Shown here piece by piece: positions 38,185 through 49,529 of a DNA stretch of 64,000 nt. Within the stretch, counting starts at the first letter, position 1; each line of letters starts with the position of its first letter. The stretch is from Mansonella perstans (lineage: Eukaryota > Nematoda > Chromadorea > Rhabditida > Onchocercidae), in assembly GCA_037074765.1 (NCBI GenBank), contig JBAMDO010000149.1, forward strand, positions 1 through 64,000, written 5' to 3'. Both the position numbers and the translations under genes were made by a program. The notes under the pieces are model-generated. The model saw only the letters and a program-made list of their open reading frames with translations, had not been told where the DNA came from and did not search any database.

Positions 38185-40003
38185 ATTTTAAAAAGAAAGT
38201 GTTTTATCCGGACTTGGTGGAATAATCGATTTCCTCTAACATTAATTAGTCGAAGGAAATGCGTATTTCCTATGTTTATGCAGCTCTATTTTTTCCATAT
38301 TGTGATTAATTATTAATAAGAAACTATAAACTGAGACTTTTTTAAAATCTCGAGAATTATTGAGATATTTTCTGAGCTTCATTTAACTGAAGAGAGAGGA
38401 AACATTGAATTTTTTTTTCTCAATCAATTTGATCATTTAAACAAATGCATGTCTCCAATATTTATGCAGCTCTGTTTTTTCCATATATTGTGATTAATTG
38501 ATGTTATATCATTTCTATCGTGTGCGGCTATTAATCTTTATTTTGTTTCAGATATTAATTTTTAACTCACTTTTTTTCACAATCTGACTTGTCAGAGGTA
38601 AAAAGAGGAGGATTTCCAAGAAATTCTTAAAATTTTAAAAATTTTGGAGTAGCAAAAAACACAATTTTTTGAAAGGACTTCATGGTTATAAGGAAAATTC
38701 TGGTATCAAATTGCATGATTTTTCATTTCTTGTTCACTTAGACAAAATTATATCCCTCTGGAGAGCATGGTATCTATGATGCCAAAATTATATAGGGTTT
38801 GGTCCATTTGGATCTGTTACATGTCAGAATGATGAAAAATTTCGATATTTCGAACAAAAAAGGCCTGAATTGACTAAATGAAGCATTTCATTGTTGTATC
38901 TCGTACACTGATTGTTTTATTATTGTTTTCTCCATTCTCATTCATTGCACTTACTCATTAATGGTTGTGATTCTATTAATTTGTTACTTTGTTTTTAAGA
39001 AAAAAAAATGGGAAAATACGGTTTATATTTGTCGTAATCCTTTAGTGGACAGCATTCGTTTACACCAGAAAGAGCTTAATTTAGTAATTTATTGTTTTTT
39101 TCTCCAAATTTTTTCATAATATGTGAAAAGAGAAGTGCCTGTCGTCTTCAGGATGGAAATTATGGGGTGAGACAGGATATTTTTATTGTAGCATATGTGT
39201 ATAAGCTTAATGAGTAGGTTAACGAAGTTTGGATTACTGCCTAGAAGAAACTAGAAGAGCTCATTTGCCGCATGCAGTTTCCCGTACATATATGAACTTT
39301 TTTCTTATTTGACCAAAATTATTGATTTTCCTGGCGCATCTTTTCTTTCAGTTATTTAAAATGTGCCAATTTCTTCCATTTTTTAAAATATGTGTTGCAG
39401 AAGTATCATTGTATCCTTCTATACTCTATTCGAGATCTTTAATAAACAGTGGTCTCTGAAAACAAGATATTGAAAGAATGAGAAAAATAATGATATGCTT
39501 CAACCAAAGTTTCGGTCAAAATTAGCATATCACTTCGTTCTTTAATGATTTGGAGATGGCATGAGAACAAAAGAGGAAGAACAATATTGAATTGGCCGAT
39601 ATACGGCATATCATATAAAACTGTATTCAGCAATATTCTCATTTGGTATGATTCAGGTAGCGCGATACTGCCATTATTTTTGGTGATTTTTAGATTTAGC
39701 GGGTTCTAGCTCTTGCCTATCTGTGCAATTTATAAAAGAACTATATTTTTAGAGCATAGTATAAATCCCCAATCCATCTCGCCTTCTAAACGTGAATATC
39801 TTCTTGTTGCGTACGTCAAGTAAGTAATGGTGAAAAATATATCGTGAAGATACGCTACAGGCATTACTGAAGTACTGCTAATCTTTCTTCTGCATTCTCT
39901 TAACTTGAAAGGAACGAGATGCAGTATTTGGAATTGTAATCATAAATTTCGACCTTGCAAATTAAAATTATATTAATTAAGATAATTAAGTAACAAAGAT
40001 TAT
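37886..40003. other. dlg 3' flank, gene-poor
   Basis: No gene seen. It holds a poly-A run of about 27 bases at 38157-38183, which may be genomic or a retrotransposition scar. A local duplication is also present: about 40 bases around TTTATGCAGCTCT followed by TTTTTTCCATAT at about 38273 recur at about 38460. Short open frames lack splice support. Confidence 0.55.
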
Positions 40004-40926
40004 TTATAATGGTTGCAAATAAATATCGCTATCAACACTATTCGATTCCAATTCGTATGAAAGATCGGATGGTTCATGATCCTGTCGCCACAAACCACAG
40101 CTACGATTTACAAAAATTCGATTGATAGAGAAGGCGATTCTACCTGGGAAAATCCAAAATTTAATTATCAAAGTAAACAAACCATAAGATAGGGACTAAC
40201 TACATATATTTCTTAAGGTATGAAACTTCAAACAATTTAATTGAAAGTTCTAAACCAAAAGTTACTTGAAGATTTGTAAAATCGAACTGTCGATAATTTA
40301 TACAAAAACGTTGTGATAGAAAATAAAGAAAGGCTGATTTTGCAGCTGCAATTTGATTTATCTTCGCTCTTCTTGCTAAATCTGTTATAGCTGTCTTCGA
40401 TTGCATTTTATGTTGAAACATCAATCTTTTTGAAATTGAAAGAAGTATTTCTTCAATTCTTATTACATTTACTGCCGAAATTGAAAATAAATAATGATAT
40501 GTGGAAAGTCTTAAGAAAACTGCTGCTCAGTAAGAGTTATCAATATTTGCCAAGCCACAATGGATTAAAAAAAAAACCTTGTTTATTCTTTTCTTCAACT
40601 CGATTGTTGTCATACACCAATTCTGGAAACTATAGGAGATTTACCCGTCTCCTTCGTTCATTTTTTGTTCTGTTCCTCATTATCGTTTGAACACACTGTA
40701 TAATATAGAATATGGAAATAACATGATTAGAACATCCAAAATAATTAGTAATGCTAATAAACTTTCAGTTTTCCTGTCGGTGCTATAGTGGAGGTTATCG
40801 CAATTTTAATCAGACCTTGCAGTATCATATTTCCTATAAGTATTCAATTAATTTTTTTGATATAATTCCGATATAATTACTGATTTGTACCGACACTTCG
40901 GAAACTGTAGAAGGCATCAACGTCAT
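40004..40926 (-). CDS. 3' exons of an unrecognised gene
   Basis: Two minus-strand exons fit together: 40891-40926 (DDVDAFYSFRSV, leaving phase 1) and 40004-40143 (entered after TTTTCCCAG). The second reads through a basic stretch, a Cys-Gly-Leu-Trp segment and an acidic Ser/Asp/Leu tail ending LQPL and TAA. The junction codon (G plus GT) keeps frame. Upstream exons are not resolved; directly upstream lies a retrotransposon remnant, so they would be beyond 41790. A stretch at about 42225-42420 has protein-like reading on the minus strand in two frames and could hold one. Function unknown. Confidence 0.45.
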
Positions 40927-40979
40927 CTGCAGATGCGAGAATTATTAAAAACCGATGCGTATGGAAATATTATAAACAG

Positions 40980-41790
40980 GTGGTAAATGTAGGTAATGCA
41001 CAGGTTTTTCTACGATGTCTTCTTTTCTCGACATTGATTCTATGGGTAATTTGGAAGGAAATAGCATTATGAATTGCGTGTCTCCATGACTGTGATTGGA
41101 TGCTAGAGTAGATCATTTATGGTAGCTAATTTGACTGATACTATATTAGAGAGTCTTTATATCGTTTTTTAGGAGTACTTCTTATGCAGGAGTTGTTCGC
41201 CACATAAGACAATCCGAGGAAGACGGTGATCCTCCATTTTGGAGACGTGCCCTGCCAAGCGCAATTGCGATCTTAGCAGTATGGCTTCAATGCTGATGAT
41301 AGCTGCCTGTTGAAGGAATGTCTCATTTTTTACATGATCAGTCTGTGATTGTTAAAGATTGAGCGAAGGCAGCGCTGATGGTTTGAGAAGAGGCAGGTGG
41401 TGGCGGTAGATGACTCGGATTTCAGATCCATATAAAAGAATGCGCAATACCACAGCTCTATAAACTGCAATTTCGGTACTGTTCTTTAGATGTTTGTTGA
41501 ACCAAACTCTTTAATGGTACTTTTCGAAGATCCTGAATACTTCTTTAGCTATTCTGTTGTCTATCTTTTGTCGACCGTGGCCTCAGAGGCAATAATACTG
41601 CCAAGGTAATTGAACTGAAGACAGTTTAAGCTCTGAATCCCATACGATGATGTGTGGAGGATGGTATTCAGCTTGGGATGCTGGTTGGTGGAGAACTTCT
41701 GTCTCCTTTATGCTGACTTCCAGTTCAAAAAAAGTATCAAAAGACTTGTGCGAATATGTGTTGTGCGAATTCAAAGAAATGCAGTAGGAA
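40980..41790 (-). mobile_element. decayed non-LTR retrotransposon, reverse transcriptase C-terminus
   Basis: Minus strand, read from 41790 down, across several frameshifts and stops: KETEVLHQPASQAEYHPPHI, then IDNRIAKEVF, HLKNSTEIAVYRAVVL, LLYGSEIRVIYRHHLPLL, SIEAILLRSQLRLAGHVSKM, EDHRLPRIVLCGE, KKRYKDSL, and finally a WR.TIHNA-like tail near 41090-41000. This order (YRAVVL, LLYGSE, RW.GHV.RM, R.PK...GEL, KD.L) is typical of the C-terminal end of RTE/CR1-like reverse transcriptases. No intact frame remains and the 5' part is missing. Confidence 0.8.
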
Positions 41791-43109
41791 GCTAATAAAA
41801 TTTAAAATTTTCAATTAAAAAATTCATTTCAAAATTTGAAATTTTCGAAAATTTTTATCAGTAAATTAATTCGCCTTTCCGATAGTGCATTTCTTTTGTG
41901 TGCACAATTGCGCTATTGACAGTACAGCTTTTCTTGCATTTCTTTCTGGTTTCAAAACGATGTTCGGAGTAAAAAACATCCCAAAATTGTATTCATCACA
42001 CTCAAAAAAAAAAAAAAAAATGATAGTCACCTACACAATGGAAATTTTTTATACTTGGTCAATTTCTTTGTCTAAGTGAGGGTTTTAGATGGTTTCAACA
42101 CAGAAATCTTACAGGATAAAATATATTTAAAGACGGCTTTAAAATTAGAATGTTATTTCAAATAATTGGGAAAACCATATCCTCCAATAAAACAGAAATG
42201 CAGAATTCAGGTTAAGCAATCACTAATATTCCTGTCGACTGCAAAATAAAAATTCAGACAAGTGAAAACGAAATGATCGTCGTCAATTCGAACATAACAG
42301 AAGAACATAATTACATTATCTGCCGGTAACGGAATCAAATGCTTGAGGCAACGGATTATAAGAGGAGTAACAGCAGCATTGCATTTGCTGTACACTATCA
42401 GCAGAGAAAATGATGATTCGAATGATGAGAATTCATAAAATTCAAATGGATTTATTATGCAAGACTGTGCAAACCATATAAACAAAGAAAATACTAAAAT
42501 AGCAGAAACATCATTTAAAGAAAAAGTTATGCATATGTGACAGAATTTATTTCATTTATTCAGAGGATTAACTTCAGTTTTTTACTTACCATTTGATCAA
42601 ACATTTCGAAAAAATTTTATAATTTTTATTAAAACACTTAAAAACAATATATATGATGTGACATTTCGCGTGCTCTAATTAGATATATTTGTTTGTGAAT
42701 TTTACAGTAATTGATAATGTTTCTCATCTGTCTCTTTTTAATTTAAAACCCTTCTAAATACTGCTCAAAAGTGCTTTCCGATTTAAACTTAGACTTAAAT
42801 ATTTTTGATTATTTGAGAAAAAAAAAATCTAGACTTAAAATTTAGACTTAAATATTTTTGATTATTTGAGTGCTTGGTACAAATTTTAAATAGATAATCA
42901 TTAATAGATATGATTCCGACTTACTTATACTGCCACTAATAATTAGATGAAATTTTACATTGTTCATTTTATTCAATTATCCACTTAATTGTTAAAGAGC
43001 GTAGCGAGGTTTTAGTTAAGAAAACATTATTTTGTATCGAACAATATTTTTTTAAATAAATTGAAAATTGACAGTTTCTCCTATGCCAATATGCCAGTTT
43101 TATTCTTCT
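41791..43109. other. unresolved interval
   Basis: No gene can be placed with confidence. A minus-strand stretch at about 42225-42420 reads either as a Cys-rich peptide or as a hydrophobic one, depending on frame, and may contain an exon of the gene ending at 40004. A 28-bp direct repeat occurs at 42790-42817 and 42843-42870. Confidence 0.5.
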
Positions 43110-44479
43110 TCAACCATTTTGGCGTACGAGTGGAAGATCCCGTTTATCATCTTCACCGGCAGCATCCTCAATCAATTCACAACAGACTTCATCATTGGAA
43201 TCCTCTGGCTCTGAATAATCTAGATATGATCTGATCTAATCAAAAATGATAGATCATAAAATTTGCCTTACTCTTTTACTAATTAAAATCAAAAATTTAA
43301 CACTTTTTGATGGTTATGGAGAGAATAATCTGTTTAAATAGTAGGAAATTACTTTAAATAATGCCTCATGAGCAACTCACATGCATGGATCTATTACAAT
43401 GAGCTCACTTCAGATCATCTTATATGACAGATGCCACATGCCGGACAAAAAAGTTGTATCAATTAAATTTGAGAACGAACTTTGGGGAAATTTAACAGCT
43501 CCGCTAGTATTTGGTAATGTCTTATTGTCTGGTGCCATCTGTTTCATTTTCAAGGCACGGTATTGTTTATAGCTCGATTTCATCCGGAGATATAGTTCAT
43601 TTAAATATGTCTGAAATTTGCTCCTGTTACAATAAAACTTGGTCTATAAATATTTTTGTGAATTGTTATAAAGGCAATTAAATTACAATTCTTTCTTCTG
43701 ATATCAATCAATGAAATTGGAATAGCATTCAAATACATTTTAACCAACAGAAAAATATGGTAATGCCACTTAAAATAAAAAGTTATTGTAAAGGGTACTG
43801 GACAAAACTCACGATATCACTGCTTAACATCGGATACATATTACCGGAAACAAATTCCAGTTCCCTTAATGCTTCCACGGAAGTAAATATTAAATGTGTA
43901 ATCCGGGCCAAGCAGCAACCCAGTTCAACCGTAAAGTAAAACCCATCATTACTCATGATCCTGAAATAAAAATCGGGCGAGAATTTTGAATTTGAGACTT
44001 CGAGGGAAAATGTCCTAAAGTTACATGTCAGCTTCAATTAAATAAAATAGTGATATTTCACGAAACTTGTAGAATTTTTAATTTGAATTCAAACGAAGTT
44101 GGAAAGTAACATGCATCACACATGTACTTTGGTCACCGTTCCTGATATCTAAAAAATGTGTGCACGTTTTAAATTTGAATTATCGTAAAGATACCTACAA
44201 AAAGTACCCGAAGATCTCATATATATTATCCAATATCATATCGAAATCGACGTTTCGTAGAAAAAGGAAACTTAACTGAAATCGATTTTAGTCAAGAAAA
44301 AGTCTCAACCTTGCAGGATGTACAGGTAAGTTTTCCTGTAAGTAATCCATTTGATTGAAGCTGGTGGAAGATGGTACGGAATGATGACGTAGCTGTTCCG
44401 CACAAAGACGACAGACTGCATAACCTTTGTGTTTCGTATGATAACGTGGTGGAATTAACTGATACTGCAGTGGATTCGC
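43110..44479 (-). CDS. unrecognised gene, four or five exons, 5' end missing
   Basis: Minus-strand exons in matching phase: 44310-44479, 43813-43960, 43497-43610, possibly a 10-nt microexon 43381-43390, and 43110-43219 with the stop. The first has a YAVCRLCAEQL motif that could bind a metal with partners upstream. The second has a long helix-like hydrophobic run around ARITHLIFTSVEALREL. The third is amphipathic and Lys/Tyr-rich (YLNELYLRMKSSYKQY). The last is acidic (YSEPEDSNDE, EDAAGEDD). All carry normal acceptors; the donor of the first is GTTGAG and that of the third GTTAAA, both weak. Without the microexon the last exon would be out of phase, so this join is tentative. I do not recognise the family. 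Confidence 0.5.
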
Positions 44480-44629
44480 CTGACAACTTCTTGTTTCAAA
44501 TTGACAAAATCAAATTTTTTGGCCGATTTGTCACCCAGTTGCTGGCATTTTTAAAGTTAGCATATTTTTTCCTTTGTGGAATTTTTGCAGACTTTAAGAA
44601 ACTTTTTTGACTTTTTTTCTTAAAGCATG

Positions 44630-44705
44630 GTAAAGGACGGACTTTCAACCGGTGGCCGCGAAAACTAAAATGTGGGTCGCGAGGGCGGCGACGCTATGAG
44701 TTGAA
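44630..44705. mobile_element. possible hAT-type terminal fragment
   Basis: A short patch much richer in GC than its surroundings reads ACTTTCAACCGGTGGCCGCG, then TGTGGGTCGCGAGGG. This resembles the ends of many hAT-derived short elements (GGTTCTCAACCGGTGGGCCGCG...GGGTCGCG). The matching opposite end was not found, and no transposase remains. Confidence 0.35.
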
Positions 44706-44983
44706 AATAAAAGAGGATTTTTTCTTTAACCAATGCATTTAAAGTTGAACTAATAAGTAAAAAGTTTTCATTAGAACTTATTTTTAAATAAAGATTTATT
44801 ATTTTTTAATTTGTATATTAAAAAGAGCCAAAATAATCTCTGATCAAAAAAATATTAGGGACCACATGCCCATATATAATAAATATTTGAAAACAAGTTT
44901 TCATCAAAAAAATTTTTGGATAAAGGGCAGTATTTCATTTACAATGTCCAGACCTCCAATATAATAGATCAGTTTTAAAGAAA

Positions 44984-45320
44984 TCATACACATCGTTTAG
45001 GTTCTTGAGCTAAGAAACGAAGACGCTCTTCGAGCAAACGTTGTCGCCCCTGAAAAATTAGAAATTATACTTCTGATCTTTTCTGCTAAATAATAAATTG
45101 TTCAACAATTTTTGGGAATAAGAATTTCTTTATTATTTATATTAGTTAGATACACAGTTAAATGATTCAAATGTTACGATTATAACGGAAATGTCTACTC
45201 AAGTATCATGATAATATGAAGGAAATTAAGAAGGAAAAGGAAATTGAAAACCAAATCTCTTTGAGTATCATTTTCGATCTGTTGTAGTACACTAGCAAAA
45301 CCATCGTTGCATTTGTCCAT
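44984..45320 (-). CDS. candidate 44-residue protein, two exons
   Basis: Exons 45252-45320 and 44984-45049, separated by a 202-nt intron ending TTTTTCAG. The ATG follows a TTTTCCAG acceptor 16 bases upstream. The peptide starts MDKCNDGFASVLQQIEND and continues with a strongly helical, Arg/Leu/Glu-rich second half (RQRLLEERLRFLAQ), ending Arg-Cys-Val. The heptad-like pattern suggests a short coiled coil. The donor GTTTTC is weak. No homologue is recognised. The short length makes a chance assembly possible, but start acceptor, phase and composition agree. Confidence 0.42.
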
Positions 45321-46704
45321 TGTTGTATTTTCTTTTCTGGAAAAGTCAACCTAATTTAAGCAAAAAAACTGTGATTTTAAATTGCAATCTGCGCAATATG
45401 AATTTACTTATGCTGTTTCTTAGCTCCTATTAATAATGAGATCTAATGGGTTCAGTGCTGAGCTAACGAAAAAATGAGCACATTTAATCAGCCATTCTTA
45501 AGAAAGGCGATAATAGATGGATGCTAAGTAAAAATAACTTACTCTAGATTAGAAATGGATGACAGAAAAAAAGGAAATAGAATATGTCTATTGGGTATTT
45601 AATAGGGTAGCAAATCTCAACAACATGACGCGGTCTAATTTTTGTCTTAAATTTCATATTTGAAATACTGATTGTTTTTTTCTTTTTTGCATTGTATAAC
45701 AAGTCTAGGACGACTTACGTCAAAGAGTAACTGCAAGAAGTTATATTTGAGCAAGTTTTTAGTGCACTAAATGAAATACAGTTATCCAAGGAATATTTAA
45801 ATTGTTCACTTATGTAAATTAATGAATTAAATTTTTCAAATAGATAAATTGAAAATTTTCAACTGACTGTAAGGTTTCCCTTACTAAAAACAACAGTTTT
45901 CTTCGCCCTTCATAAACAAATTTGAACAAATTAGCTTAACTTTTTTGACTGCTTAAAGCAACTTAATAGATTAATTGATTTTTCGAAGTTAAATAATTAA
46001 CCTATTTCTTTGTTTTTCGAACAGATATTGTTGTTGCTAGTAACTAATTATTTCTTCTCCATCTAAGCGATGAAGAAACTTTTTGTCGGCTGAACGTAAT
46101 TTGACAGAGAACGGCATTGCAATCAAGTCTTGCAAGACATTTTTGAATTAATAACAGACCGCTGATTTACATTTACAAATTTCTGCGTTGAACAGGTTAA
46201 TCGAAATAATTAGGCAAATTTTTATTTCTTCACAATGTTTTACTGGTGGATGGTCGTAAATTTAAGTATGTTTTTGAGTTCAATTAAACAATTTTATATG
46301 AACTCTTATACTTGGCACTTCGTTCTATTCCTTGCATTGACATTAGAAAATGAACCTAATCAGTTGTCTGAAAATCTCCTTATGACATTTGTAAAAAAAT
46401 TTCTTGGTTGTTTTAAGACCACTGATTAAAATTAGATTAATCTTAAAGTTCTTTTCCTGAAAGCGCAGAGAAACAATGTGAGATTTTTGACTTCTTTCAT
46501 TTGCATTTGTCTTGCTGTTTTTTAACAGATTTACTCTGCAAACTAATTTATTCTCTTAAATTTTTTGAAATCTCTTCACTTCACCAATAACATTTACTGC
46601 CTTCAATGAATGTACTTTAGTTAAGGTTTAATTTCGCTTCGTAAATTTTCCATTGCTGAAAGTACTGAAACCAAATATAAGCTTTTCTCTTAGATCATTC
46701 AGTT
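45321..46704. other. interval without supported gene
   Basis: AT-rich sequence with scattered poly-T. One plus-strand frame at 46235-46429 is hydrophobic but has no acceptor or neighbouring exon. Confidence 0.5.
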
Positions 46705-46905
46705 ATGATTTCAAATTCCAGGACAATTTGTCTGATAGATAGAAAATTAGATTTTATTACAGCATTAACAGCTACTGGAGTTATGATTTTAACGGCATTT
46801 ACCACTTATCTGCTGTTTCAACAAATTGATCAAGAAAATCATGACGAGTGGAAAGAGGGCTATCGGCCTAATTATCCGAAAATCCCATGGCACATGGAGT
46901 TGTGA
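46705..46905 (+). CDS. candidate 66-residue single-pass membrane protein
   Basis: Uninterrupted frame from ATG 46705 to TGA 46905. An acceptor (TTCTCTTAG) ends about 11 bases upstream, and a second (ATTCAG) 2 bases upstream, suggesting trans-splicing directly to this start. Layout: short polar N-terminus with Arg and Lys, a hydrophobic helix around ALTATGVMILTAFTTYLLF, then a charged tail rich in Glu, Tyr and Pro (YRPNYPKIPWH). This shape recalls small accessory subunits of mitochondrial inner-membrane complexes, but I cannot name one. A 23-bp near-perfect repeat spans the helix codons and the stop region. Confidence 0.42.
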   Translation: MISNSRTICLIDRKLDFITALTATGVMILTAFTTYLLFQQIDQENHDEWKEGYRPNYPKIPWHMEL

Positions 46906-48891
46906 TTTTAACGGCATATGAAGTAAATTTTTTTGTTTGAAGTATTTTTTTACTTCATTGCAATTTAGATGTGACATTAGACATAACAAGCTTAATAACA
47001 TAAAAACACCGCATCATTATAACTGAGAATTTCGTCTTATATTTCACAGAGTGCCTAGCTTGCTGATTGCATAGTATCTCTGCAGCGTTAACCACTTCGC
47101 AGAAAATGGATGTCCAATAGACACACGCTTCTTGATATTTTTTTTTGTTCAGAAAAGAAAATAAAAACTTTGCAAGCCTCTGAATCATAGGCTAGCCAGT
47201 AGTATGGACGATTTCATTCCAGCTATATCTTAATTTAGGATTCATGGTTCATTTTCTTTCAGTTCGATCGGGGACATTACATTAGAATAAAAAAATTTGA
47301 ATTTCCTTCTATATTAAATGTACACTGTGAAATAAAATAAAATGATATTTTAGATCTCAAACTTTTTTCTTCTGCCTAAATTCCAAGTAAACGTAATTTT
47401 AGGCGAAATCATTGTAAGATATGACAGTGAATCGTTCGTCGTAGCAGTTATCGATATTTATTTATCAGTAATTTCTCTATATATTTTTCTTTTTTGTAAT
47501 ATATATTTAATGCATTTGTGATACAATTTAACGATGGCAAAGTCAAAAAATTCAAAATCGATGTTTTGAATAAAGTTCTGATCTACGAGCACAGAAAATT
47601 GAAAGAACTTCAAAAAAATTTTTTCTTTTTTGTTCTCCTTCAGGTAATTTCATCATTTCTTCACTCAGATATTTAACAATTAATACTTTACTCAAATATT
47701 CAATTAAATATATCGCATGGTTGCTGCACTTTTACAGAAACTTTGTTATTGCTAGAGCATCTCATCGTTTCAAAAAGTCTCACTGATATTTTTTTCCAAG
47801 TCAGAATGAGACGGTTCCTTTCTTTTTATAATTGTACATCACATCCACTTTATGGCTGTTCATTTATTTTCTTTTCAATACGTGAATAATGAGTTTAGCA
47901 TTTTCAAATTTCCCCTTGCTGCTAATTGGAATTTTTTCTTACTTCAGTTCGACATCACGGCAAAATCCTGTCGCTTTTTAATGACTATTAAATGTGTAAT
48001 AGCAAAACAATTTCAAATTTCATTAAATCCTTGAAAAGCATCACAAATTAAGTTTAAACATTTTAGCGAACTTCAATAAAAATTATAAATTTTCGTTTTT
48101 TAATCGCTGCGCTAAAAAAACTTTGATTCAGCAGTTTTTAAAAGTTTATTTTTGACTGCGTAACGAACCATAATGAACATTTTTTTTTTTGACTGCATAT
48201 ATTTTTGACACATAAAAACTTTGATTTAGCAGTTTTTTTTTTAAAAGTTCATTTTTTTTTTGACTGCATCTATGCGAAGATTGATTATTAAAACTCGATT
48301 CCTTCATTAATTTACTAAAAAAAAAAGCATTTCTTTAATAAATCGGACTGAATTATGATCAAGTATTAAATAATTCGCCGGTCCTAAACATCAAAAATTT
48401 CAACCATTTCTTTCATGCATTATATTTCTTATCATCGCAAAGGAATGGCAAATTCATTGATTGCAAGTTTATTCTGTTTGATAACGTTAAGAGAGTTAAA
48501 TTTAAGGGAATAAAAATATGCTTTTTTTGATTATACCCCAAATCGATTCTCGATGATAGTTAAAAATACACTTCCAACATGTGGCCATAAATTCAGGCAG
48601 ATAACAAATAAACTCCTACATACTCCTACATTAGTTGTCGCGTTCTGTAGAACGATGATTATATCTATTGGATAAGCGCTTAGTAAACACGTCATTAAGA
48701 ATCCCTTGCATGTATGTCATTCTAGTTTGGTGACACTCAGAAAGAACTCTTCATTCTCACGCTCCATTCAAAGATACACTCTTTTCAGTCAGGCATCCCT
48801 TCCATCTCTCCTTTTGCCATCGTTGATATTATCGATGAGAAGACCATCAAATATACCTTTGCAACAGCTGTTTATTATCGATTTTTCCAGA
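46906..48891. other. interval without supported gene
   Basis: AT-rich with long poly-T runs. A local imperfect duplication of about 100 bp is present (AAACTTTGATTCAGCAG...TTTTTGACTGC near 48117-48158 and again near 48216-48267). A minus-strand patch at 47050-47140 is open in two frames, but no exon can be fixed. Confidence 0.5.
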
Positions 48892-49128
48892 ATGTGTAAG
48901 AAATTGAGGCTTTCCTTCTGTTTCTGTACTGTAGTACTTCTAAATGTAGAATCCATTCTCGCCATTGATTCCTGTGTTGTTTGCTATAATCAAATCCATT
49001 TATCGGATATCGGGTATTTCGGCACTCATCAGCATACATACTGCTATAACACCGACGCCGACGTTACTCGCTCTCTGAAACCATTTTTGATTTTTATTCT
49101 TACATTGCTTTATAAATGTTACGAATAG
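48892..49128 (+). CDS. candidate small secreted or GPI-anchored cysteine-containing protein
   Basis: Starts one base after a TTTTTCCAG acceptor, giving MCKKLRLSFCFCTVVLLNVE, a plausible signal peptide, followed by IDSCVVCYNQ and further Cys, His and Tyr residues, then a hydrophobic C-terminus (FLIFILTLLY) ending 78 residues in. Signal plus C-x-x-C plus hydrophobic tail resembles short Ly6/ODR-2-like proteins of nematodes. A GTATTT after Asp-Ile-Gly (about 49014) could be a donor, in which case the tail read here is intronic and later exons are missing. Confidence 0.4.
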   Translation: MCKKLRLSFCFCTVVLLNVESILAIDSCVVCYNQIHLSDIGYFGTHQHTYCYNTDADVTRSLKPFLIFILTLLYKCYE

Positions 49129-49529
49129 TTTGCTTATTTATAGTGTCATGTAAATTTTAATAATGAAAATCAAACTTTGAAAATCCTATTTGATGAATGT
49201 TAGGACTGCTTTTTACCAATGATGTATGTTTCTCTCTGTCTAATAGCGATAGGCCTATAACACTTATCCCGATTCCGTTACATTGCTAATTCTTTTATAC
49301 TATCTCATACTATCATACTATTTAGGTCTACTTTCGATTCAGTTGTCTTCGTCTTAAATACTCAAAGTATAGCAAATCTAAAAATACCCGTTCAAATTAA
49401 TTATGCTTACAGACTGCTTTAAAGTTAGATAGCACGACGTATTTCGAAGGTTTATTGTATATTAGTATGCAGTGAATTCGGGCTATTTGATGGCAATCTT
49501 TACGATAATTACTGATTCGTTTGAATGCA

